A stretch of 14,586 bases of DNA from assembly GCA_016256075.1 (NCBI GenBank), contig SDVU01000053.1, positions 9,415-24,000 on the forward strand, in the 5' to 3' direction. The DNA comes from Dictyocoela muelleri. Taxonomy: Eukaryota; Microsporidia. Position 1 is the first letter of the stretch. Each line of letters begins with the position of its first letter. The notes below the pieces were generated by a model that was not told where the DNA came from, ran no database searches, and was given only the letters and a program-made list of their open reading frames with translations. The position numbers and the translations under genes were made by a program. This document shows, in pieces, positions 8,528 through 14,586 of this stretch.

Positions 8528-8946
8528 AAAAAAAAAATAAAATAATTTATAACGTTAATTTCTTATTAATTTTATGTTTAATAGTACAGAGATTACCAAA
8601 AAAAAATGAATATTTGCTGCTAAAAATCAAACTTATTATAAAAAAATAATATCTCTGTTTATCTAACATTTTAATAAAAAAATACAATATTATATGTGGT
8701 GTGTGTAGTTAAGTGAGTACCACTCGTTAATGTTAATTTTAAGTATAGGGATCCGGATCATCAGTTTTAACAATAAAATGTTGCATTTTATTTTTTCACC
8801 CTCCATCTTTATATTAATGATTTTGAATCATGTTTTTTAGAAAAAATTTTATGCATGTTTTCATTAAACGACGTTGCAATATATTCATCACTATTCTTAT
8901 TTATTAATGAAATTTCTTATCCACCAATACCATTAATATTATTAGT
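8528..8946. other. Gene-free spacer with a small palindrome
   Basis: No gene or element is recognised. AATAAAATG (8772-8780) and CATTTTATT (8784-8792) form a 9-bp perfect inverted repeat with a 3-base loop. The sequence 8695-8760 is somewhat richer in G/C than its surroundings but has no useful frame. Confidence 0.55.
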
Positions 8947-9688
8947 TATATATATTACATGCTGACAACATCCAGGGCTGCCAACCAGGAGAGTTGTCTC
9001 CAACCTTGGATCTGCGACCTTTGGTTCTTGGTGTTCTGATAATAAGTCACTTCTTAAGCTACCAGAAGCCCAGATTTATGCGTGATTTTCGTTTTATCAA
9101 TGACAAAGTAGGGTACAAGTAAATAAAAGCTTTTCATGAATTTTTATTTTTCACTAATTTTTGACGAGATGCGTCGCCGCACTCATCCCCACACCTAGGA
9201 GAGTCCATTCTGCTTAATTGATATATTAGACCAAGTCTTAATCAACCACACTGGAAAATTATATATTACTACTATATTTCTATGGTTTTTGACCGCTTAA
9301 TGTCATTTCCTCATTATTTATTAAAGAGTGACTTCAGTGGGATTTGAACCTCAATACTTAAAAATTACTGGCGTATGCCAGCAGGGTTCGGTTATATCTC
9401 AGGAAGTATTCAATAATACTTTTGTTAAACCTGAAACCTAAATACCCGGAATTGTCTTAAAACCCAAATTATTACTAAAATATTTTAATTAGTCTTTATT
9501 TAACTTGCCACTATTATTATTCCACATGTAACCACAAATTACATTTCTTTTATTTTTAAAAGTTATCAATTAAATTTTAATTAATTATTTTTTCAAAATA
9601 TGTAAACTAATGAAAATTATAATTTTAAATTGTAGTAGTTATACTACAATTACATTCACGAGAATTAACCACCGAGCTATCTGGCCAC
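8947..9688 (-). mobile_element. SINE-1 copy D, head interrupted by a ~280-bp insertion
   Basis: Body and tail are close to consensus: tail TATATATTACATGCTGACAA from 8949, and blocks GAGATGCGTCGCCGCACTCA and CCCCACACCTAGGAGAGTCC. The B box GGTTCAAATCC is at 9340-9350. The head is then broken at the position corresponding to the anticodon loop and resumes at 9648 with TTACATTCACGAG; the A box TAGCTCGGTGG is at 9669-9679. Removing the insertion leaves a normal head. The copy ends 139 bp from the stop codon of the Pescadillo gene and has the same orientation. Confidence 0.68.
9368..9647. mobile_element. ~280-bp insertion in SINE-1 copy D, unknown type
   Basis: The insertion is defined by comparison with uninterrupted heads. 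AATTAC occurs at both junctions (9363-9368 and 9648-9653), a possible 5-6-bp target duplication. The left edge is a small hairpin (CTGGC/GCCAG, 9368-9381) and the right edge another (ATTGTAGTA/TACTACAAT, 9629-9650). The edges are not inverted copies of each other, so it is not a simple TIR element. It has no reading frame. Since the right hairpin includes part of the supposed duplication, the AATTAC match could partly be chance. Confidence 0.6.
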
Positions 9689-9696
9689 CGTTTAAT

Positions 9697-9829
9697 AAGT
9701 CTTAAAAATTAAAGTCTTAGCAAATAAAGTCAAAACAAATAGATTTTTAAATTAAAGTCAAAACAACTAAATTCTTAACAATTAAAGTCTTAACAATTAA
9801 AGTCTTGTCAACTAAAGTATTTACTATTA
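9697..9829. repeat. 15-bp tandem repeat running into the Pescadillo stop codon
   Basis: About nine units of the form AAGTCTTAACAATTA start at 9697, 9712, 9727, about 9741, 9755, 9770, 9785, 9800 and 9815. The spacing is 15 bp with one slipped unit. The last, degenerate unit overlaps the complement of the stop codon at 9827-9829, so the array forms the immediate 3' flank of the gene, between it and SINE-1 copy D. Confidence 0.9.
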
Positions 9830-11134
9830 TCTTCCGATGCAAAAATCTTCATTTTCTAAAATTCTCTTAATTTTCATTTTCTTATTCTCACTAACAAAAA
9901 ACCAATCATCACCATCCAATTCGATTTTTTCTTGTTTATACGGAGAATAATGTTCGGGATATTCTTTTCCAACAAGATAAAGAGTCATATCTAGTTTTTC
10001 TCTTTTATTAAAACTATCAATTATAAATTGAGGATATACGAAAGTTAATCCCTCAGCATATTTGTCAACATTTTCAGTTATACATATTATTTCACTATCA
10101 GGTATATTTTCTATCTGATTTATTATTTGACCTCCCATAATTAAAATTAGCATTCGTATCTCCCGCTCAAAGCAACAATTCAATAAAAATTTCATTTTTT
10201 TAAATATACTTTTTATAGGATCATTAGTTATATCATGATTATTGGTTATACTTTTTTTATGATCATTATTTAAACTTTTCATCTTCATGTTAACACTTTC
10301 CAAATGTTTCAAATGGAAATATAAATTTCTTTCAATCTTGTCAACCTCTACATTGCTGATCGGTATTACCAAACAAATAAAATTTATACTTTTTATTTCA
10401 AAATTTATAAATAGTCCTCTTTCAGTGATTGTTACATTTTTGCACCACGTGTTTGTAATTACTATTTCGTAAAAATCCTCAATTTCTTTTTTAATCGATG
10501 ATACGAGTGATGCTTTATTTTTTTTAAAGATTTCTGAATATAAATTTTTAGTTTTTATGATATTATTGTCGATATTTTCGTCAATATCAACAAAATTGTT
10601 TTGGGTTTTATTTTTATCATTATTAGGTTCTTTAACGTCCTTTTTATCATTATTAGCTTCTTTAATTTCATTTTTATCGTTAATTAACTTTCTATTACTT
10701 TTATCATTTTCCAGGTTTTCATTAAATAAATCCTTATCATCACTCAAGAGATCATAATTACACATCAAATAAACATTCAAAGCTGTCAAACACTCACCTA
10801 ATCCTTTAATTACATCTTTAAATTTTGGAAATCGATGTTTAAGAATATCTTTATAATCATGTTCAAAAACTGGTAACTTTTTTGCAAGATCAACTCTTTT
10901 GATCTTTACATATTTAATTCTTTTAAATTCAATATTATTCATCCTTTTTAGTTCACGATATGCTTTTGAATTGTAGATTCTGTTAAGTTCTCTTTTTGTG
11001 TAGACTGATGTTTTTTTAGGTTTTATGTTTAACATGATGCAGATGTTTTTAAACGTTTCGAGATTTATTTTTAATAGTTGGAGTGCCTTTGTGAGTTTTA
11101 TTTCTTTTTCATCTTTGTTGTAAATATATCTCAT
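9827..11134 (-). CDS. NOP7: Pescadillo homologue (Nop7/PES1), 60S ribosome assembly factor
   Basis: Pescadillo is a nucleolar protein that, with Erb1/BOP1 and Ytm1/WDR12, forms the PeBoW complex needed for large-subunit pre-rRNA maturation. The 435-residue product has the family layout. The Pescadillo N-terminal domain covers about residues 1-280, with KALQLLKINLETFKNICIML (16-35), HDYKDILKHRFPKFKDVI (92-109) in the place of the usual KERYPTFxDAL segment, and GLFINFEIKSINFICLVIP (240-258). A BRCT domain follows at about 309-395 (IFKKMKFLLN, MGGQI, TFVYPQFIIDSFN); the usual BRCT Trp is Phe370. HYSPY (405-range in relatives; 395-399 here) matches the HLSPF end of the domain. It is shorter than yeast and human proteins (about 600 residues), mainly at the C terminus. 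A low-complexity Asn/Asp/Lys linker (about 138-195) contains a 10-residue repeat (NDKNEIKEAN / NDKKDVKEPN). Two stops in tandem (TAA TAG) end it. There is no intron and no neighbouring gene; both flanks are repeats. Confidence 0.9.
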   Translation of the reverse strand: MRYIYNKDEKEIKLTKALQLLKINLETFKNICIMLNIKPKKTSVYTKRELNRIYNSKAYRELKRMNNIEFKRIKYVKIKRVDLAKKLPVFEHDYKDILKHRFPKFKDVIKGLGECLTALNVYLMCNYDLLSDDKDLFNENLENDKSNRKLINDKNEIKEANNDKKDVKEPNNDKNKTQNNFVDIDENIDNNIIKTKNLYSEIFKKNKASLVSSIKKEIEDFYEIVITNTWCKNVTITERGLFINFEIKSINFICLVIPISNVEVDKIERNLYFHLKHLESVNMKMKSLNNDHKKSITNNHDITNDPIKSIFKKMKFLLNCCFEREIRMLILIMGGQIINQIENIPDSEIICITENVDKYAEGLTFVYPQFIIDSFNKREKLDMTLYLVGKEYPEHYSPYKQEKIELDGDDWFFVSENKKMKIKRILENEDFCIGR

Positions 11135-11142
11135 GAGGGTGG
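11135..11142 (-). promoter_or_regulatory. C-rich motif CCACCCTC directly before the Pescadillo ATG
   Basis: The eight bases before the ATG (minus strand) are CCACCCTC, a sharp change from the A/T-rich flank. CCC-like motifs just upstream of start codons are a described feature of microsporidian genes. It supports 11134 as the start and, weakly, the microsporidian assignment. Not proven functional. Confidence 0.5.
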
Positions 11143-11157
11143 CAGTTGATATTGTGA

Positions 11158-11290
11158 TGATTTGAAAATAATTTGCCGATTTGAAATGATATGAAGATTT
11201 GAAAATGATTATGAAGATTTGAAAATGATTATGAAGATTTGAAAATGATTATGAAAATTTGAAAATGATTATAAAGAGATGAAAATGAGG
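11158..11290. repeat. 20-bp tandem repeat upstream of Pescadillo
   Basis: Five units of ATGAAGATTTGAAAATGATT start at 11191, 11211, 11231, 11251 and 11271, the last two with changes. Shorter degenerate units reach back to about 11158. The array occupies the probable 5' flank of the gene, starting about 25 bp from the ATG. Confidence 0.93.
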
Positions 11291-11300
11291 AGCATGCGGG

Positions 11301-11334
11301 TTATTCGACGCCTTTGCGATTATTCGACGCCTTT
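11301..11334. repeat. Two copies of TTATTCGACGCCTTT, 19 bp apart
   Basis: TTATTCGACGCCTTT occurs at 11301-11315 and again at 11320-11334. The pair lies about 170 bp upstream of the Pescadillo ATG and is less AT-rich than its surroundings. It could be an upstream regulatory element or the remains of a tandem repeat. Confidence 0.85.
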
Positions 11335-11381
11335 AAATAATTTTAATGACCGCCCCTTATATTTCAAAAACCATGGAGTGC

Positions 11382-11420
11382 CAATTCGCCCGAATCTCAG
11401 TTCGCACGATTCGTAATTCA
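11382..11420 (-). repeat. Fragment of the 16-bp minisatellite, inverted
   Basis: Read on the minus strand this contains GAATTACGAATCGTGCGAA and ATTCGGGCGAATTGG, matching the unit of the array at 13013-13146 in inverted orientation. Only about two and a half degenerate units remain. Confidence 0.7.
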
Positions 11421-11844
11421 CCTAAAAAATAAAAAATTTAATACTCATAAAAACATAATAGATTTCATTTTGTAATGTTAAAATAGATATAAAAAATACA
11501 AAATAAATACGTTTTTACGATTTAACTATTAGATACCCTTTTAAACGAGATATGTGATATTTTTTCATTTTAAAGATGATATGTAATGGCTACAAAATTT
11601 AAGCTATTAAGATTAACCGATTAATAAAAATGTGTAGGATAATTAGTCAAATAAATTTTAAAATTTTAGATTTAGTAAAGTTTATCAAGCCTTATAAGAT
11701 ATCTATTTGATTTACTTTATTATGTTGAAAATAATTAACTATTTAAAGTTTTTTTCTTTATTTACATAGAGTTCATGTACCTTTTAAGTACATTTACATT
11801 AGCATTTGTACCTTCATAGTACTCCTTTAACTTTTAAATATAAT
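11421..11844. other. Gene-free spacer
   Basis: A/T-rich sequence without a recognised gene or element. A small palindrome GTACCTTTTAAGTAC lies near 11778-11792. Confidence 0.5.
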
Positions 11845-12226
11845 TGTCATGCGCGCAGCGCGAGACATATGCCTAACGCGAGACATATGATCAATGCGAG
11901 ACATATGCCTAATGCGAGACATATGCTAAACGCGAGACATATGCCAAACGCGAGACAAATGGCAAACGCGAGACATATGCCAAACGTGAGACATATGCCA
12001 AATGCGAGACATATGCCAAATGCGAGACATATGCTAAACGCGAGACATTTTGCATTTTTTTATTTTATTTTATTTTATATTTATATTTTTATATTTTATA
12101 TGTATATTTTTTTATTTATATCTTTTTAATTTTGCAATAATTTTCTAATTTTTTTAGCATCAACGAGACTCTAACCCAGATAGTTCAAGCTAATACAAAT
12201 GTTACTAACCACTCGGCAAATTAACC
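11845..12226 (-). mobile_element. SINE-2 copy 1: tRNA-like head, A-rich body, 18-bp minisatellite tail
   Basis: Minus strand from 12226: a tRNA-like head with an A box (TTGCCGAGTGG, 12209-12219) and a B box with one change (GGTTAGAGTCT, 12166-12176), then an A/T-rich stretch containing ATTGCAAAATTAAAAA, then 11 units of an 18-bp repeat, then CTCGCGCTGCGCGC and ATGACA at 11845. The same parts in the same order occur in copy 2 in the opposite orientation, which shows that head, body and minisatellite form one repeat family rather than chance neighbours. No clear flanking duplication. The tRNA-like head is closest in general form to class II tRNAs (GCCGAGTGGTTA), but the cloverleaf is poor. Confidence 0.65.
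11858..12049 (-). repeat. 18-bp minisatellite (11 units) in SINE-2 copy 1
   Basis: GAGAC occurs at exactly 18-bp steps from 11862 to 12042 (11 units). The unit is near CGCGAGACATATGCCAAA, with alternating CCTAA, CTAAA and CCAAA versions. The multiple-of-three period leaves a + strand frame open as repeated NARHMP, but the frame has no support as a gene. The units contain NdeI-like CATATG words and a CGCG that stands out in an AT-rich region. Confidence 0.95.
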
Positions 12227-12643
12227 TAATAACTTAAAAACAAATTTTATATAATTATATAAATTAATTCAAAATAAGATTTTAGAAAAATGTAGATTTA
12301 AATGTAATTATTATTATTATTATTATTATTAATGAATAGATAAATAAATTTTTATGAATTAAAAATAGGTTAATGTTTAGGATAAGAATCTTATAAACGA
12401 AGGATCCTCTAATAACACAAGTTTATTAAATGGATATCTAATAACATAAGTTTATTAAATGGATAAGTTTAGAATTAAAACTAAAAAAGTCAATTATGGT
12501 AAAAATATTTCAAATGACAATGTTAAAGTTGAATATAGACATTTATATAGAGAAATTTAATAAATTTTTATTAATAAAAATTATACAAGTTCATTTTTAA
12601 ATAAATTATAAATATATATATATATATTTAAAATTATTTTTTT
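12227..12643. other. Spacer between the two SINE-2 copies, with simple repeats
   Basis: Contains an (ATT)n run at about 12307-12331; a tandem duplication of about 29 bp (CTAATAACAYAAGTTTATT plus AAATGGAT; 12408-12435 and 12436-12464); and an (AT)n run at 12611-12628. No gene is visible. Confidence 0.75.
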
Positions 12644-12922
12644 GGCAGTTTAGTCAATTGGTTAAAAAATTTGTATCAACTCGAAGTATCTGGGTTCGAG
12701 TCTCGGTGATACAAAAAAATATTGCAAAATTAAAAAAATGTGAATATAAAATATAAAAAATGTAATTATAGAATATAAAAAAACTATTATAAATAAAAAA
12801 AAGGTAAAATTTCTCGCGTTTGGCATATGTCTCGCGTTTAACATATGTCTTGAGATTGGCATATGTCTCGCGTTACGCATTTGTATCGCGTTACGCATTT
12901 GTCTCGCGCTGCGCGCGTGACA
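12644..12922 (+). mobile_element. SINE-2 copy 2: tRNA-like head, A-rich body, 18-bp minisatellite tail
   Basis: The head starts GGCAGTTTAGTCAATTGG at 12644, with the A box TAGTCAATTGG (12651-12661) and B box GGTTCGAGTCT (12693-12703) 31 bases apart, as in tRNA genes. After GATAC at 12712 comes an A-run, then TATTGCAAAATTAAAAAA and A/T-rich sequence, then six 18-bp units (TCTCGCGTTTGGCATATG type) at 12812, 12830, 12848, 12866, 12884 and 12902, ending CTCGCGCTGCGCGCG and TGACA. It is oriented away from copy 1: their heads face each other. The body is about 100 bases shorter in total because there are five fewer units. Confidence 0.68.
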
Positions 12923-13012
12923 TAATACCTTGACAATCGTTATTTTATTTTTCTTCCTCGGGATATAAAGTAATTTTGCTTTTTTATCAAATTTTTTTTA
13001 ATTTTATTATAC

Positions 13013-13146
13013 GAATTGAGAATCGGGCGGCTTGAGAATTAGCCCGAATAGCGAATCGGGTGAATAGGAATCGAGCGAATTGCGAATCAGGCGAATTGCG
13101 AATCGGGCGAATTGCGAATCGGGCGAATTGCTATCGACCGAATTGC
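13013..13146 (+). repeat. 16-bp minisatellite CGAATTGCGAATCGGG
   Basis: From 13076 the units follow exactly every 16 bp (13076, 13092, 13108, 13124, then partial); before that degenerate relatives (GAATTGAGAATCGGGCGG and others) reach back to about 13013. The unit itself contains GCGAAT twice, so an 8-bp ancestor is likely. It lies on the outer side of SINE-2 copy 2, as its inverted fragment (11382-11420) lies on the outer side of copy 1. Confidence 0.88.
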
Positions 13147-13281
13147 AGTATAACCGTCATAAATACCTACCATACAGTGGTTTTCATTATTATTATACCC
13201 ATTTTATAAAATTATAGATATTTTTTTCAAAGTTAAAGACCCATTAAAAAAAGTTATAGATATGTTTTTTTGGTTCTCCAA
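13147..13281. other. Short spacer with a partial direct repeat
   Basis: Contains two similar stretches of CCCATT...AAGTTATAGATAT type (about 13198-13220 and 13241-13262). No gene is visible. Confidence 0.5.
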
Positions 13282-13500
13282 CAGTTTCCCGGCCCCCCTA
13301 TAAAAACAAAAATGGAAATGGTAAGAAATCTTATTAACAAATGATAATAAAAATCTCTTAAAATCTCGAATTCTACTCATATATATATATATATATATAT
13401 ATATGAGTAGAACTCGAGATTTTAAGATATTTTAATAATCATTTGTTAATAAGATCTCTTACCATTCCATTTTTGTTTTTTTAGGGGAGCCGGGAAACTG
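13282..13500. repeat. 219-bp near-perfect palindrome around (AT)13
   Basis: Arms of about 96 bp (13282-13378 and 13405-13500) are inverted copies, from CAGTTTCCCGGCCCC to TCTACTCAT on the left and from ATGAGTAGAACTCGAG to GGGAAACTG on the right, with (AT)13 at 13379-13404 between. The right arm is the left TIR of the Merlin-type element at 13407-14574; the left arm is a TIR of the same family without an element behind it, since similarity stops abruptly at 13282. Confidence 0.9.
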
Positions 13501-14574
13501 GGTCACAAGTTACTTTGATATATAAAAAAATAAAAATAAAAAAATTAAATAAAACAATTTAATATAATCATTAAAAACTCACTAAATTCAATGTTTTTTT
13601 AGTTTCTGAAAAACATGAAAAAATTTAAATGGTCAAGTAGGGTATTAAGACCGACCCCATAACTGTAATGTTTTATTTTTTTCAGGTGAAGCCAAAGATT
13701 TTCAATCATTTGTGTTGTGGCTTTAGTAACTGGGTCTACAAAAAAATGCTTATGATTTACGCTATCAGTATATTTATCCTGAATCTTTTTGTACACTGAC
13801 CACTTGTCAGAAACTATATATGACTTTTTTTTATGTATTTATAAATAATAGGTAATAAATTTTTGGTATCTCTATTCTCAACTACTTGGCTATAACAATA
13901 ACCAGTTTTGTATTTTACGGCTCCCCAAACCCAAACTGGTTTAACTATATCGCCAACTCCATATTTTCGTTTTACCCAATACGTTTCATCTATTCGTACC
14001 TCTTTTAATACATTTCCTAGTGGTCTCTGATTTGCTCTGACATATAAACTAATTTTTCCCTGAATAATTGAAGCAGGTTTCTCTACATATCTTCACCAAT
14101 TTCACAGTTTTGCATAATATATGTGGCACTAAAATGGTTTTTATTAAAAAAATAAAATGCAAATTTAAATAAAACGAAAGGTGGAATTCTTTTATCTGAT
14201 AGAGAACAATCAGACAAAATATTAACTGTTTCTTTACATTTGGAACATTTCCAGCAGTAACCGAAATTATATTTAGTTGTCGTTCTATTTTCATTTCTTT
14301 ATTGCACTTGGCACAAAACTTTTTCTTTGGTATTGCCTCCAGAACCTTCATAATTTCAAATATGTTTTCTTTTTGTGAAAATAAGCAAAAAATTCATGAT
14401 CAGGGACCCTATTTATACGTTTCAACATGGGGTGTCATTTTTTTATTTTTTATATATCAAAGTAACTTGTGACCCGGTTTTCCGACCCCCCTAAAAAACC
14501 CAAAAAAAAGGAAATGGTAAGAGATCTTATTAACAAATTATATCAAAATTATTTAAAATCTCGAGTTCTACTAA
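13407..14574 (-). mobile_element. Merlin-type (IS1595/ISXO2-like) DNA transposon with ~135-bp TIRs
   Basis: The ends are long inverted repeats: left AGTAGAACTCGAGATTTTAA, TTTGTTAATAAGATCTCTTA and GGGTCACAAGTTACTTTGAT, each present inverted between about 14440 and 14574. Between them lies one minus-strand transposase relic. The element is nearly whole in layout (about 1.17 kb), with ends and all three catalytic regions present, but the gene is broken. No clear target duplication could be read because the left end adjoins an AT microsatellite. About 12 bases of the window remain beyond the right end. Confidence 0.85.
13599..14351 (-). pseudogene. IS1595-family (ISXO2-like) DDE transposase, recently broken
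   Basis: The start MKVLEAIPKKKF at 14351 leads into a zinc ribbon (CAKCNKEM, then in a shifted frame NFGYCWKCSKCKETVN, about 14235-14320), a middle region (FVLFKFAFYFFNKNHFSATY), and the DDE core: VRIDETYWVKRKYGVGD (about 13955-14010), VSDKWSVYKKIQ (about 13785-13820) and TTQMIENLWLHLKKIKHYSY (about 13660-13715), ending FFRN at 13599. The three acidic residues D, D and E are all retained. Disruptions: a frame change within the ribbon (about 14285), a stop after GEDM (about 14085), a frame change near 14030, and an indel in the A-run near 13830. The full protein would have been about 245 residues, normal for compact eukaryotic members. Confidence 0.88.
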
Positions 14575-14586
14575 TATGTAAGAATA

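Noticed and set aside
10287-10757. Two Ser/Leu-rich + strand open frames
   Set aside because: Shadows of the Pescadillo gene; the hydrophobic runs are the complement of Asp/Asn/Lys-rich codons.
11862-12046. CRISPR-like array
   Set aside because: Units are contiguous at 18 bp with no variable spacers; it is a minisatellite, and the context is eukaryotic.
11806-12129. + strand open frame of repeated NARHMP hexapeptides
   Set aside because: It is open only because the 18-bp repeat is a multiple of three. The second copy gives a similar frame on the opposite strand relative to the window, the ends run into A/T low complexity, and the unit belongs to a non-coding tRNA-headed repeat.
12644-12712. 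Genuine tRNA gene (class II-like)
   Set aside because: The boxes are tRNA-like but no acceptor stem forms convincingly, and the same head occurs in copy 1 with a changed B box.
12662-12898. - strand open frame with RNARHMPISRHM
   Set aside because: Same minisatellite in SINE-2 copy 2, running antisense through the tRNA-like head; no independent support.

Overview
The window is very AT-rich, with long A/T runs and AT microsatellites. It looks like a gene-poor, repeat-filled stretch of a eukaryotic genome, most likely a microsporidian with an expanded genome. The case for a microsporidian is indirect: a shortened intronless Pescadillo with a C-rich CCACCCTC motif directly before its ATG, plus FLYWCH/MULE and IS1595-type (Merlin, ISXO2-like) transposases, which are common in large microsporidian genomes. 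I cannot name the species.

Only one host gene looks intact: a 435-residue Pescadillo/Nop7 homologue on the minus strand (9827-11134), a ribosome-assembly factor. Tandem repeats flank it on both sides, and the downstream array runs into its stop codon.

Left part (1-4061): an 8-unit 10-bp tandem repeat; a decayed Mutator-like (MULE) transposase with a FLYWCH zinc finger (168-1466); two inverted-repeat structures next to it; a decayed IS1595-like frame (1666-2206); and a TIR element (2259-4061) with an 8-bp target duplication, into which a Merlin-like element (2957-3958) has inserted.

Middle (4840-9688): five copies, all in the same orientation, of a ~450-bp repeat whose head resembles a tRNA with A and B boxes. 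I interpret it as a tRNA-derived SINE family (SINE-1). One copy has inserted into another and is flanked by a perfect 10-bp duplication, so the ends of the element can be read directly. One more copy carries a ~280-bp insertion in its tRNA-like head. Between these copies lie a TIR-bounded fragment with a transposase zinc ribbon (6360-6982) and a 22-bp tandem repeat.

Right part (11140-14586): tandem repeats upstream of Pescadillo; two divergently oriented copies of a second tRNA-headed repeat (SINE-2), each ending in an 18-bp minisatellite; a 16-bp minisatellite; a 219-bp palindrome around (AT)13; and an almost complete but broken Merlin-type element with long terminal inverted repeats (13407-14574).

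Overall this is one housekeeping gene inside a graveyard of small DNA transposons and two apparent Pol III-type retroposon families. The two SINE-like families are the best candidates for something undescribed. All family calls come from motifs read by eye; no database search was possible.
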